Assembly (NCBI RefSeq): GCF_030269545.1
Contig: NZ_BSTN01000004.1
Span: 62,001 to 126,000, forward strand
Source: Actinomadura sp. NBRC 104425
Lineage (GTDB): Bacteria; Actinomycetota; Actinomycetes; Streptosporangiales; Streptosporangiaceae
Direction of reading: 5' to 3'
Length of the DNA stretch: 64,000 nucleotides
The position numbers and the translations under genes were made by a program. Under the pieces are notes generated by a model. The model ran no database searches. It worked only from the letters and a program-made list of their open reading frames with translations, and was not told the origin of the DNA. The number at the start of each line of letters is the position of its first letter. Positions within the stretch are counted from its first letter, which is position 1. Below are positions 8,904-16,998 of the stretch, piece by piece.

Positions 8904-9688
8904 CGGCCCTCACCGCGAGAGCGCTCAAGGGACAGCACGGGACGGCCGTCCGGGCCCGGCGCGACGTGCACCCGGGCGCCGAAGTGCGCGCCGACCGCCT
9001 CGGCGGTGAGCACCTCGCCGGGCGGGCCGGACGCCGCGACCCGGCCGCCCGACAGCAGCACCAGCGCGTCGGCGTACTGCCCGGCCAGCGTCAGGTCGTG
9101 GATGGTGGTGAGCACGGTGAGCCCGTCGTCCCGCCGCAGCCGCTCCACCAGGTCCATCACCTGCTGCTGGTGGCCGATGTCCAGCGCGGTCGTCGGCTCG
9201 TCCAGCGCCAGCACCGGCGCCTGCTGCGCCAGCGCCCGCGCCAGCACCACCCGCTGCCGCTCCCCGCCCGACAACCGGTCCAGGGGACGCCCCGCCAGGC
9301 CGGTCAGGTCGAGCCGGTCCAGCGCCTGCGCCGCCACCGCCCGGTCGCGGGCGCTCTCGCGGCCCAGAAGCGGGATGTAGGGGGAGCGGCCCAGCAGCGT
9401 GTAGTCGAACACCGTCATCCCCGGCGGAAGGTTCGGGTTCTGCGGCGCGTAGGCCACCAGGCGGGCCCGGCGGCGCGGCGTGAGCGACCACGGGTCCTCG
9501 CCCGCCACGCGCACCGCGCCGCCGCGCGGCCGCACCAGCCCCAGGACCGCCCGCAGCAGCGTGGACTTGCCCGCGCCGTTCGGGCCGATGACCGCCGTCC
9601 ACGCCCCGGCGGGCACCTCCAGCGACACGCCCCGCAGCACGGGCCGCCCCTCCAGGTCCACGTCCAGACCGCGCACCGAGACGCTCAT
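8900..9688 (-). CDS. btuD: corrinoid ABC transporter ATP-binding protein BtuD
   Basis: 262-residue ATPase of the FecE/BtuD type. Walker A GPNGAGKST (about residues 34-42), Q-loop YAPQN, signature LSGGERQRV, Walker B VLALDEPTTALD and the H-loop in TIHDL are all intact. It energises corrinoid import by BtuC and is cytosolic. The ATG at 9688 overlaps the end of btuC (ATGA), and its own end overlaps cbiZ, so the three are translationally coupled. Siderophore transporters look similar; the riboswitch and cbiZ decide in favour of B12 or cobinamide. Confidence 0.88.
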   Translation of the reverse strand: MSVSVRGLDVDLEGRPVLRGVSLEVPAGAWTAVIGPNGAGKSTLLRAVLGLVRPRGGAVRVAGEDPWSLTPRRRARLVAYAPQNPNLPPGMTVFDYTLLGRSPYIPLLGRESARDRAVAAQALDRLDLTGLAGRPLDRLSGGERQRVVLARALAQQAPVLALDEPTTALDIGHQQQVMDLVERLRRDDGLTVLTTIHDLTLAGQYADALVLLSGGRVAASGPPGEVLTAEAVGAHFGARVHVAPGPDGRPVLSLERSRGEGR

Positions 9689-10728
9689 GGCTCCGCCCGC
9701 CCCCGGACCGCGCGCAGCACCAGCACGAAGAACGGGCCGCCGACGAACGCGGTGACCACCCCCAGCGGAAGCTCGCCCGGCGCCACGATCGTGCGGCCCA
9801 CCAGGTCGGCCACGGTGAGGAACGCCGCGCCGCCCAGCAGCGACAGCGGCAGCACGATCCGGTACGAGCCGCCCGCCAGCCGCCGCACCACGTGCGGCAC
9901 CACGACGCCGACGAACCCGATCAGCCCGCTGACCGCCACCGCGCACGCGGTGGCCAGCGACGCGGCGGCCAGCACGGTCAGCCGCACCCGCGCCGCCGAC
10001 AGCCCCAGCGAGGCCGCCTCCTCGTCGCCGACGCTCAGCACGTCCAGCAGCCGCCCGTGCAGCAGCAGCGTCACCACCGCCACCGCCGCGTACGGCGCGA
10101 TCATCGCCAGGGTCGGCCAGTCGGCCAGCCCCAGCCCGCCCAGGATCCACGAGTAGATCCGCTGCAGCTCCTCCGCCTTGGCCTGCTGCAGGAACGCCTG
10201 CACCGACGCCAGGAACGACGACACCGCCACGCCCGCCAGCACCAGCGTCGCGGTGCCGGACCCGCCGCGCCCGGCCGTGCTGCCCAGCCCGTACGCCAGC
10301 GCGACCCCGCCGAGCGCCCCGGCGAACGACGCCAGCGGCACCGCCGGCGTCGGCCGGTCCGACAGCACGACGATCACCAGCGTGGCGCCGACGCCCGCCC
10401 CGGCCGCCGCGCCCAGCAGGTACGGGTCGGCCAGCGGGTTGCGGAACACGCCCTGGTAGCCGGCCCCGGCGACGGCCAGCAGCCCGCCCACCACCGCGCC
10501 CAGCAGCACCCGGGGCAGCCGCAGCTCGAACAGCACGTTCCGGTCGACGGCGGCCAGCCCCGAGTCCACGTGCACGAACGGCAGCCGGTCGGCCAGCGCC
10601 TTCACCACCCCGGCGGCCGGCAGGCCGGCGGGCCCGACGAGCAGCGCGGCCAGCATCGCCGCCAGCAGCACCAGCACGGCCACCGCAAGCGGCAGGGGGC
10701 GCAGCCGTGCCGCCTCCCGCGTCCTCAC
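9685..10728 (-). CDS. btuC: corrinoid ABC transporter permease BtuC
   Basis: 347-residue FecCD/BtuC-family permease with about ten hydrophobic segments. Family hallmarks seen: ELRLPRVLLGAVVGGLLAVAG, YQGVFRNPLADPYLLG, WILGGL and the cytoplasmic coupling segment around LGLSAARVR. It forms the membrane channel with BtuD. GTG at 10728 is the only plausible start, but it has no Shine-Dalgarno sequence; it sits inside the 14-bp repeat array that links the stop of btuF to this gene, so translation may depend on coupling. Confidence 0.87.
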   Translation of the reverse strand: MRTREAARLRPLPLAVAVLVLLAAMLAALLVGPAGLPAAGVVKALADRLPFVHVDSGLAAVDRNVLFELRLPRVLLGAVVGGLLAVAGAGYQGVFRNPLADPYLLGAAAGAGVGATLVIVVLSDRPTPAVPLASFAGALGGVALAYGLGSTAGRGGSGTATLVLAGVAVSSFLASVQAFLQQAKAEELQRIYSWILGGLGLADWPTLAMIAPYAAVAVVTLLLHGRLLDVLSVGDEEAASLGLSAARVRLTVLAAASLATACAVAVSGLIGFVGVVVPHVVRRLAGGSYRIVLPLSLLGGAAFLTVADLVGRTIVAPGELPLGVVTAFVGGPFFVLVLRAVRGRAEP

Positions 10729-10773
10729 TGAAGTGTTCTCACAGGAGCGTTCTCACCGGAGCGGCGGTCTCAC
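10721..10773. repeat. 14-bp tandem repeat joining the btuF stop to the btuC start
   Basis: On the plus strand GTTCTCACAGGAGC (10735-10748) and GTTCTCACCGGAGC (10749-10762) are adjacent, with degenerate copies at 10721-10734 (10 of 14 identical) and from 10766. The btuF stop codon lies in the last copy and the btuC GTG start in the first. Confidence 0.65.
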
Positions 10774-11720
10774 TTCGCCGCCGACGCCTTGCGCACGGCG
10801 TCTGCGATGGCCTGCACGAACTCCGGCAGCCGCGGACCCCAGCGGGAGGCGATCGCGTCGTCCAGCTCCACGACGCCGCCGCGCTTCACCGCGGTCAGGC
10901 CGGACCAGCCGGGACGCTTGCCCACCGCGGCGGCGTTCTGCCCGCAGCACTTGGTGTCGGCCAGGAACACCAGGTCGGGGTCGCTCTTGAGCAGGTGCTC
11001 GCGCGACAGCTGCGGGTAGGCGCCCGCCGACGGCTGCGCGTCGTCGGCGATGTTGCGCAGGCCGAACAGCGCGTACACCTGCCCGACGAACGTCTTGGAC
11101 GTCACCGTGTGCAACTGCTCGTCCAGCTCGTGGTAGTAGGTGAGCGGGTCGCCGCCGGAGGCGCCGGCCTGCTTGGCCGCGTCCACCGTCTGCCGGATCC
11201 GGCGGCGCATGTCGTCGGTGAGCTTGCGGGCCTGCTCGGCGCGGCCGGTCGCGGTGCCCAGGTCCATGATCTCGTCGTAGGCGTCCTCGAGGCGGGTGGC
11301 GGCGGGCTCCAGCAGCACCGGCACCTTCACCTTCTCCAGCGCCTTGACGATGCCGTCCATGTCGTCCGACAGCACCACCAGGTCGGGCTTGTACCCGATG
11401 ACGGCCTCGGCGTTCGGCTTGAACCCCGACAGCTTGGTCTTCGGCGCGTTCGCCGGGTGGTCGGAGTACTGGTCGACCGCCACCACCTGCGGGCCCGCCC
11501 CGATGGCGAACAGCGTCTCGGTGTGCGTGGGCGACAGCGACACGATCCGCTTGGGCACGCCGGGCAGGGTGACGGTGCCGTTGGCCGCCTGGACGGTGAT
11601 CGCGCCGCCGCTTCCTCCATCCCGGCCGGACGAGGAGTCTTCGTTCGCGCCGCCGCACGCCGCGGTCAGCGTCAGCGCGATGGTCAGGGCGGCCGCGCCC
11701 AGGGCACGTAGCGGTCTCAC
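10770..11720 (-). CDS. btuF: corrinoid-binding lipoprotein BtuF
   Basis: 316-residue periplasmic-binding-type lipoprotein. The N terminus has a signal peptide ending in a lipobox-like LTLTAACGG (lipidated Cys near residue 21), then a Ser/Gly-rich linker, then a TroA/BtuF-type domain with PKRIVSLSPTHTETLFAIGAG and the paired YKPDLVVLSD and SDPDLVFLAD segments of the two lobes. It captures the corrinoid outside the membrane and delivers it to BtuC. GTG at 11720 is preceded by GGAGG with 5-base spacing. It is the first gene of the operon; the cobalamin riboswitch lies in its leader. A CC pair (DTKCCGQN) near residue 220 is notable. Confidence 0.88.
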   Translation of the reverse strand: MRPLRALGAAALTIALTLTAACGGANEDSSSGRDGGSGGAITVQAANGTVTLPGVPKRIVSLSPTHTETLFAIGAGPQVVAVDQYSDHPANAPKTKLSGFKPNAEAVIGYKPDLVVLSDDMDGIVKALEKVKVPVLLEPAATRLEDAYDEIMDLGTATGRAEQARKLTDDMRRRIRQTVDAAKQAGASGGDPLTYYHELDEQLHTVTSKTFVGQVYALFGLRNIADDAQPSAGAYPQLSREHLLKSDPDLVFLADTKCCGQNAAAVGKRPGWSGLTAVKRGGVVELDDAIASRWGPRLPEFVQAIADAVRKASAAK

Positions 11721-11773
11721 CGGAGCCTCCAGAGGGCGGACGGGCCGCCCGCGACGGGCCGCCCTTCCGCGAG

Positions 11774-11889
11774 GGTCGACGTCATCCGCGCGCGGGAGGC
11801 GACCTGGCTCGGCCGTGCGGGGGACGGCCATCACAGTTGCGGGACAGCGCCGGAATCGCACCGGACTTCGCTCCGTCGCGCGCTCGACC
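11774..11889 (-). promoter_or_regulatory. cobalamin (B12) riboswitch
   Basis: On the minus strand the conserved core is present in order: GAAGTCCGGTGCGATTCCGG, then GCTGTCCCGCAACTGTGA (a B12-box type segment), then GAGCCAGGTCG. The closing P1 helix pairs GGTCGA (11889-11884) with TCGACC (11779-11774). It lies in the leader of btuF-btuC-btuD-cbiZ. No terminator with a U-tract follows; the btuF ribosome-binding site sits in GGAGGCTCC, which can self-pair, so control of translation initiation is likely. Confidence 0.93.
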
Positions 11890-11895
11890 GGTCAC

Positions 11896-11924
11896 GTTAT
11901 CAGCCGTTCGTCCGTTTCCGACAA
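11896..11924 (-). promoter_or_regulatory. promoter of the btu operon
   Basis: TTGTCG (11924-11919) and GATAAC (11901-11896) are separated by 17 bp on the minus strand. The predicted transcript start near 11889 coincides with the first base of the riboswitch P1 helix. Confidence 0.7.
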
Positions 11925-12190
11925 CGGACGTCCGGCCCCAGCCCATCGCCGCTGGAAGGGGGCGGTGCCCGCGACCGGTGTGCAGGACGCGCGGCAGGGG
12001 ACGCACCATCGTCGCACGGCGGCCGGCGGCGGTTGGGCCGTCGCGGTCGTCCTCCGGTCCGCCGCCGAGGCTGAGGTGCCCCCGACGGTGGAGGGGGCGC
12101 CGAACGCCTCCACCTGGTGGAGCCAAGGGCGCGCAGAGCGGGTCGATCCGGGCGTGGGTTCGCGGGTTCGGCCGCTGCGTCAACGTCAAC
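11925..12190. other. intergenic stretch with no recognised gene
   Basis: Between the btu promoter and the terminator of the peptidase gene. Reading frames here are GC-shadow frames with no family resemblance. No RNA gene was seen. The palindromic word CTCCACCTGGTGGAG occurs at about 12108-12122 and could form a small hairpin or an operator; nothing more can be supported. Confidence 0.4.
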
Positions 12191-12238
12191 GGCGGCGGCC
12201 GGCTCACCGGGGGTCGCAGCGGTGAGCCGGCCGCCGCC
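12191..12238 (-). terminator. long perfect hairpin downstream of the M23 peptidase gene
   Basis: An 18-bp perfect stem (12191-12208 pairing with 12221-12238) with a 12-base loop starts 19 bases after the peptidase stop codon. It is a strong intrinsic-type hairpin without a T-tract. Confidence 0.75.
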
Positions 12239-12256
12239 GGTGCGGGGCGCCCGGGA

Positions 12257-13018
12257 TCAGCAGGCGGGGACCACGGGGTTGTCGGATCCGGTGTAGACGT
12301 AGGCGTCGGCGACGTACCCGGCGCCGACCTTGTTCCAGATGTCGCTGGTGCCGTACGTGCCGGTGACCGTGGTGCCGCGCCGGTAGCAGGTCAAGAACAC
12401 CGTTCCGCCGTCGGGCACCGAGCCGATCGCCGAGCTGCCGGTGCTCGCGCCGGACCGGACGGTCAGCGCGGCGCCGGAGGTGTTGACCGTGCCGGACGGG
12501 CCGATGCAGGCGTTGCGGCTGGTGTAGTCGGCCGTGCCCCAGTAGGTGATCTGCGTCCCGTTGAACTTGATCTTCTGGTCCACGCCGTTGAGGCGCTCCT
12601 CGAAGTGCAGGTGCGGGCCGGTGGAGCCGCCGGAGGTGCCCACGGTGCCGATCTGCTGCCCGGCCGCCACGCTCTGCCCGACCGTGACGAACTCGCCGGA
12701 CAGGTGCGCGTACCGGGTGCGCCAGCCGCCGCCGTGGTCCAGCTCGATCCACAGCCCGTAGCTGGTGCTGCCGGTGTTCTCCACGCGGGCGACGGTGCCC
12801 GCCGCCGACGCGGTGACCGCGTCGCCGTCGTCGTTGGTGCGGTTGAGGTCCACCGAGTTGGCCGGGCTGTGGTTGGTGCGGGTCTGCCCCGACCACACCT
12901 GCCCGCAGGGGAACGGCATCTGGAACGTGGGCGCGGCCATCGCCGGGGCGGCGGGCAGCAGTGCCAGGACGGGGGCGGCGGCGAGCAGGACGGCGGTCGA
13001 GCGTGCGGGCACTCTCAT
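12257..13018 (-). CDS. secreted M23 (LytM-type) peptidase with C-terminal SH3-like domain
   Basis: 253 residues. A signal peptide of about 28 residues (cleavage likely after AMAA) is followed by an M23 metallopeptidase domain. The zinc ligands appear as His50 and Asp57 (NHSPANSVDLN) and His138 in GPHLHFEE, with His136 as its catalytic partner; YAHLS and VGQSVAAGQQIGTVG are the usual supporting motifs. Residues about 165-253 form an SH3-like domain (ALTVRSGASTGSSAIGSV, then TGTYGTSDIWNKVG). M23 enzymes cleave peptide cross-links of peptidoglycan, so this is probably an extracellular wall hydrolase. The SH3 domain and C-terminal motif TGSDNPVVPAC are shared with the next gene. GGAG precedes the ATG. 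Confidence 0.88.
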   Translation of the reverse strand: MRVPARSTAVLLAAAPVLALLPAAPAMAAPTFQMPFPCGQVWSGQTRTNHSPANSVDLNRTNDDGDAVTASAAGTVARVENTGSTSYGLWIELDHGGGWRTRYAHLSGEFVTVGQSVAAGQQIGTVGTSGGSTGPHLHFEERLNGVDQKIKFNGTQITYWGTADYTSRNACIGPSGTVNTSGAALTVRSGASTGSSAIGSVPDGGTVFLTCYRRGTTVTGTYGTSDIWNKVGAGYVADAYVYTGSDNPVVPAC

Positions 13019-13056
13019 GGGCGGCTCCGTTTCGTCGGCGGGCGGGGGCGACTGCG

Positions 13057-14235
13057 TCAGCAGGCGGGGGCCACCGGGTCGTCGGACCCGGTGTAGAGGT
13101 AGACGTCGGGAACGAAGTGGCCGGGGCCGATGCGGTTCCACAGGTCGCTGGTGCCGTACGTGCCGGTCACCGTCTGGCCCCGGACGTGGCACTCGACGAT
13201 GACGTTGGCGTAGTTGGCCGCCAGCCCCACGATGCCGGCGGAGGTGCTGGCGGACGAGCGCACGTTCAATGGCGCGCCGGCGGTGCGGACGATGCCCTTG
13301 GGGCCGCTGCCCGTCCACAGGTACGTCACGTTCACCCAGGCGTTGTCGGTGAGCCGCAGCCCGTCCCAGAAGGTGCCGTCGGCGAGGTCGATGCCCGCCG
13401 GGTTGGCGACCGTCCGGCCGAACTCGTCCTTGCCGCCGTTGTAGCCGTCCTGGTAGGCGGCCTGGGCCTCGGGCCTGCCCTGGGCCAGGTCCGTCCACAT
13501 CTGCCGGACCGACGGCGGGTTCCAGTAGTCGTCGCGCGTGTTCCAGGGGCCGACGTCCCACACGGGCGCGTACTCGCAGCGCGAACCCGACGTCGTGCAC
13601 ACGCGCACCGAGTACTCGCCGGCGTTGTTGGACGACAGCCCCCGGCGGGACGGCAGTGCGACGAAGTGGTCCCTGGCGGTGATGACGTGGCCGCTGGCCG
13701 TCGTGCCGCCGACCAGGCCCTCGCGGGTGGCGTAGATCCGGTACGTCCGCGCGGCCGCGGCCGCGACCCGGGGCTGCGCGACCTGCTCGCCGGTGAGCCG
13801 TACGGACGACACCGCGGGGGAGGCGCCGCCGGGCGCGGTCGACAGCACCACCCGCACCTGGATGCGGCGGGAGGCGGCCGGCAGCACCTCGCCGGCGGGA
13901 TACCACTCGGTCCATTCGGTGCCGCCCAGGTGCGCCCGCACCTCGACGGTTCCGTCGCCCGTCACCTGCGCACTCACCCGGTTGACCGGTTCGGGCAGGT
14001 CTGTGGGGGCGAGGAGGAGCCGTCCGGAGGCGACGGCCCCGTCCAGGGCGGCGGGTCCGGTGCGGGTGTCGCGAAGACGGAGGGCGTGTCCGTCGTGGCG
14101 GACGTTGACATCGTCGCCGTCGATGACCGACAGGTCCGGTGCCCAGTCGGTGTCCGCTTCGGCGGTGCCGGGCAGGGCGATGAGGGACGCTGCGACTCCG
14201 AGCGCCACGGTTCCCTTGCGGATCAGCGGGAGCAT
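13057..14235 (-). CDS. secreted SH3-domain protein, paralogous C terminus to the neighbouring peptidase
   Basis: 392 residues from the ATG at 14235. An N-terminal signal peptide ends near TAEA. A beta-rich middle (WTEWYPAGEVLPAASRRI, then VRLTGEQV) resembles a module for binding surface or sugar chains. A domain with GHVITARDHFVALPS and YAPVWDVGPWNTRDDYWNP follows, often found in actinomycete secreted proteins without assigned activity. The C-terminal 85 residues are an SH3-like domain ending TGSDDPVAPAC, closely similar to the end of the peptidase downstream. No clear Shine-Dalgarno sequence precedes the ATG, and in-frame TTG or earlier starts are possible. No catalytic motif was recognised; a cell-wall-binding or accessory role is inferred. 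Confidence 0.75.
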   Translation of the reverse strand: MLPLIRKGTVALGVAASLIALPGTAEADTDWAPDLSVIDGDDVNVRHDGHALRLRDTRTGPAALDGAVASGRLLLAPTDLPEPVNRVSAQVTGDGTVEVRAHLGGTEWTEWYPAGEVLPAASRRIQVRVVLSTAPGGASPAVSSVRLTGEQVAQPRVAAAAARTYRIYATREGLVGGTTASGHVITARDHFVALPSRRGLSSNNAGEYSVRVCTTSGSRCEYAPVWDVGPWNTRDDYWNPPSVRQMWTDLAQGRPEAQAAYQDGYNGGKDEFGRTVANPAGIDLADGTFWDGLRLTDNAWVNVTYLWTGSGPKGIVRTAGAPLNVRSSASTSAGIVGLAANYANVIVECHVRGQTVTGTYGTSDLWNRIGPGHFVPDVYLYTGSDDPVAPAC

Positions 14236-14793
14236 GACCAAGAGCGTGAGCGTGAATGATCGCCTCGGCAAGCGTAAAAGATCTACGAAAGCATTCTTCG
14301 TCTTTCGGCTCGCCGTGCACCCGCTCCAGCTAGGAACGTTTCCGAGCGGCCGCCCGCACGGCACGACGGCCACGGCTTTCACCGTGCGGCGCACCGTGCT
14401 TAACCGAAGTGCGCCCGCTCGTTCACCGCCGCCCCGGGCCTCCCGCCGAATCAGCGGTCATGATGTTCCCGCGCCGGAAAGGCGATCCGGTGTTTCCCGC
14501 CGGGGCCGGCGAGCGCGGACGACTTCGTGCGCGGTTTGGCCGTTCGACCCCTGACCAGGACGCCCACATCGTCGGCATGGCCCGAGCGATCATCGCGTTC
14601 GCCGTTGCAGCCGACCGGGAATGGCCACCGAATATGGCCCGTCCGGCCGGGAAGTCCATCGGCAGGGTGACGTATCCGTCTCCCGTCAGGTCGATGGCGT
14701 GAGCCGCCGGGACGGGCGGAAGGCGCATCCCGGCGGCCCAGGGCGGCGCGCGGATCGCCGCGCCGGCCCCGGCGGCGTCCCCGGAGCCGCAGG
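14236..14793. other. 558-bp gap without a supported gene
   Basis: The stretch 14268-14310 is unusually AT-rich for this genome and probably holds the promoter of the secreted SH3 protein (minus strand), but no consensus pair is clear. An 8-bp inverted repeat CCGCACGG/CCGTGCGG (14354-14361 and 14382-14389) and a direct repeat CACCGTGC follow. Short frames at 14423-14730 have no recognisable domain or ribosome-binding site and are not called. Confidence 0.4.
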
Positions 14794-16257
14794 TCAGGCG
14801 GCCGCCGCGGCGCGGCGGCCGTGCCGCAGGCCGTGCAGGACCGCGACGACGGCGGTGAAACCGGCGCCGATCGCCGCGAGCACGAAGCACAGCACGTACC
14901 CGTGCAGGCTCGGCACCGACGTGCCCCGGATCACGTTGGCGGTGAGCACCGAGGCGGTCGCCGCGCTGGCCGTGCTGCCCCCGGCCGTGCGGACCAGCGA
15001 GTTGATGCCGCTGGCGATGCCGCTTTCGTGCATCGGGACGTGCTGCACGGCCAGGGTGCCGAGCGCCGCGTACGCGATGCCGAACCCGACGCCCTGCACG
15101 GCGCCGAACACCAGCAGGTCGGCCACCGAGTCGTTGAACAGGGCCAGCCACACGTAGCTGAGCGCGGCGAACACCGAGCCGATCGCCAGCGTGTACGCGG
15201 CGCCGAGCCGGGCCTCGAACCGTCCGGCCAGCGCCGAGAAGACCAGCATGGTGGCGGTGCTGGGCAGCATGTACAGGCCGACGTCCAGCACCGAGCCGCT
15301 CAGCCCGTAGCCCACCTGCTCCCGGGGCGTCTGCACGAAGTTGGACACCAGGGTGAACGCGGCGAACATCGAGAAGCCGAGCACCAGCGACGCCAGGTTC
15401 GCCGACAGCGACCGGGAGCCGACCAGCAGGTTCAGCCGCACCAGCGGCTCGCGGACGGCCAGTTCGACCGCCACCCACACCGCGCACAGCACCGCCGCCG
15501 CGGCGAACAGGCCGAGGACCCGGCCCGAGCCCCAGCCCCAGGAGTTGCCCTGGCTGATCCCGAGCAGCAGGCACACCAGCCAGGCGCCGAGCACGAGGGC
15601 GCCGAGGACGTCGGGCCTGCCGCCCGTGCGTCCGCCCCCGGACGGGGCGCACGCCGCGACCAGCACCAGCGCGCCCGCGCCGAGCGCGGCCGCCGTCCAG
15701 AACACCGGGTGGTGGCTGGTGCTGTGGTCGGCGATCATGCCGGTGAACAGCATGCCGATGGTGCCGCCCACGCCCATCGTCGCGCTGACGACCCCGATCG
15801 CGGTGGTGACCCGGTCGGCCGGGAAGGCGTCCCGGATGGTGCCGATGGCCAGCGGGATCAGCGCCGCCGAGGCGCCCTGCAGCGCCCGCCCGGCGATGAG
15901 CACGCCGAGCGAGGTTGACAGCGCGCACACCACCGATCCGGCGACCAGCAGCCCCAGCGTCACGATGATCATCTTCTTCTTGCCGTACATGTCGCCGAAC
16001 CGCGACAGCAGCGGCGTGGCGACCGCCCCGGCCAGCAGCGACGCCGTGAACACCCACGTCACCGCCGACACCGACACATGGAAGGCGGTCATCAGCCGGG
16101 GGAGCAGCGGCAGTACGAGCGTCTGCTGCACGGAGACGGCCATCCCCGCGACGGCCAGCGCGAGCAGGGTGAGCCCCGCCGGTGCGCGCGTCGTTTCCGT
16201 CTCCGCGTGTTCGGTGAGCTTTACCGGTCCGGTCCCCTTGGTACCGGTGCCTGACAT
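14794..16257 (-). CDS. MFS drug-resistance-type transporter (DHA2-like)
   Basis: 487-residue major facilitator with about 14 hydrophobic segments, typical of the DHA2 (EmrB/QacA) group of proton-driven exporters. Motif A-like RFGDMYGKKKMI follows TM2, and GRALQGASAALIPLAIGTIRD is the TM4/loop signature. It sits in the cytoplasmic membrane. AGGAGG stands before the ATG at 16257. It is divergent from a MarR gene with a palindromic operator in the 94-bp gap, a classic arrangement for an efflux pump repressed by MarR and induced by its substrate. The exported compound is unknown. Confidence 0.87.
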   Translation of the reverse strand: MSGTGTKGTGPVKLTEHAETETTRAPAGLTLLALAVAGMAVSVQQTLVLPLLPRLMTAFHVSVSAVTWVFTASLLAGAVATPLLSRFGDMYGKKKMIIVTLGLLVAGSVVCALSTSLGVLIAGRALQGASAALIPLAIGTIRDAFPADRVTTAIGVVSATMGVGGTIGMLFTGMIADHSTSHHPVFWTAAALGAGALVLVAACAPSGGGRTGGRPDVLGALVLGAWLVCLLLGISQGNSWGWGSGRVLGLFAAAAVLCAVWVAVELAVREPLVRLNLLVGSRSLSANLASLVLGFSMFAAFTLVSNFVQTPREQVGYGLSGSVLDVGLYMLPSTATMLVFSALAGRFEARLGAAYTLAIGSVFAALSYVWLALFNDSVADLLVFGAVQGVGFGIAYAALGTLAVQHVPMHESGIASGINSLVRTAGGSTASAATASVLTANVIRGTSVPSLHGYVLCFVLAAIGAGFTAVVAVLHGLRHGRRAAAAA

Positions 16258-16322
16258 GAGACCTCCTGCCGGACGGCTGGAGCGCCGGGGTGGGCGCGGA
16301 CGATCCGCGGGCGCACGATAAC

Positions 16323-16339
16323 TTGCTTTAGTTAAGCAA
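16323..16339. promoter_or_regulatory. palindromic MarR operator between MFS gene and marR
   Basis: TTGCTT-TAGTT-AAGCAA is a perfect 6-bp-arm inverted repeat in an AT-rich island. The left arm also reads as a -35 (TTGCTT) for the marR gene, with TAGGAT (16348-16353) as -10; binding would block that promoter. The predicted start of transcription is at or next to ATG 16361. Confidence 0.75.
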
Positions 16340-16360
16340 ATAATTCGTAGGATGGGGGAC

Positions 16361-16909
16361 ATGTCCGCACAACGGTCCGTCCAAGCCGCCGAATCCGCCC
16401 GGCCCGACCCGCGCGCCGGGGAGTCCGCGGTGCCGGCCGACGTGATGAAGATCGAGCGCGCGCTGGCCCGCTTCTCCCACCTGCTCAACCGCAGCCGCCG
16501 GCACGGCACGGTGGCGGCCGAGGCCGGGATTCCGGTCGACCGGGCGGCCGTCCCGGTGCTGCGGCTGCTGTCCGACACCGAGCCGCTGCGCCTCGGGGAG
16601 GTGGCCGGCCGGCTGGGGGTCGAACCGTCGCACGTCACCCGGCAGGTGCAGCGGCTGGCCAAGGCGGGGTACGTGGAGCGCCTGCCCGACCCCGACGACC
16701 ACCGCGCCTTCCGCGTCGGGCTGACCGCCCGGGGACGCGACGCGGCCGACCGCATCCGCCGGGTGGGCCGGCAGTGGATGAGCGACGCGCTCGCCGGATG
16801 GCCGCCGCCGCAGCGCGAGATGCTCGCCGTCCTGTTCAACCGCATGGTCGACGACTTCCTCGCATACTCCGAGCATCGGCAGATGCCCTGCTGCGAGTGC
16901 CCGCGCTGA
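16361..16909 (+). CDS. MarR-family repressor with a Cys-rich C terminus
   Basis: 182-residue winged-helix regulator. The DNA-binding domain is seen in PLRLGEVAGRLGVEPSHVTR and QVQRLAKAGYVERLPDPDDHR (wing). The last residues MPCCECPR carry three cysteines, unusual for MarR and possibly a redox or metal sensor (inference). It probably represses the divergent MFS gene and itself. The start at 16361 is chosen because the likely promoter would give a leaderless mRNA there; ATG 16352 would add three residues. Its stop codon lies inside the first unit of a 7-copy tandem repeat. Confidence 0.85.
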   Translation: MSAQRSVQAAESARPDPRAGESAVPADVMKIERALARFSHLLNRSRRHGTVAAEAGIPVDRAAVPVLRLLSDTEPLRLGEVAGRLGVEPSHVTRQVQRLAKAGYVERLPDPDDHRAFRVGLTARGRDAADRIRRVGRQWMSDALAGWPPPQREMLAVLFNRMVDDFLAYSEHRQMPCCECPR

Positions 16910-16998
16910 GCCACCCGCGCTGAGCCACCCGCGCTGAGCCACCCGCGCTGAGCCACCCGCGCTGAGCCACCCGCGCTGAGCCACCCGCGCTGAGCCAC
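16901..16998 (+). repeat. seven perfect copies of a 14-bp tandem repeat beginning at the marR stop codon
   Basis: The unit CCGCGCTGAGCCAC is repeated seven times without a mismatch (98 bp). The TGA of the first copy is the marR stop codon. Because 14 is not a multiple of 3, the TGA of successive copies falls in all three forward frames. Identity between the copies points to recent slippage or recombination. Confidence 0.97.

Noticed and set aside
12100..12190. tRNA-like GGGTTCGCGGGTTCG segment
   Set aside because: No acceptor stem or anticodon arm can be folded around it.
14423..14728. Possible small genes on either strand between the SH3 protein and the MFS gene
   Set aside because: No domain, no ribosome-binding site and no neighbour support; typical GC-shadow frames.
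16901..16998. Repeat array as a CRISPR
   Set aside because: Units are 14 bp and directly adjacent with no spacers, and no cas genes are nearby.
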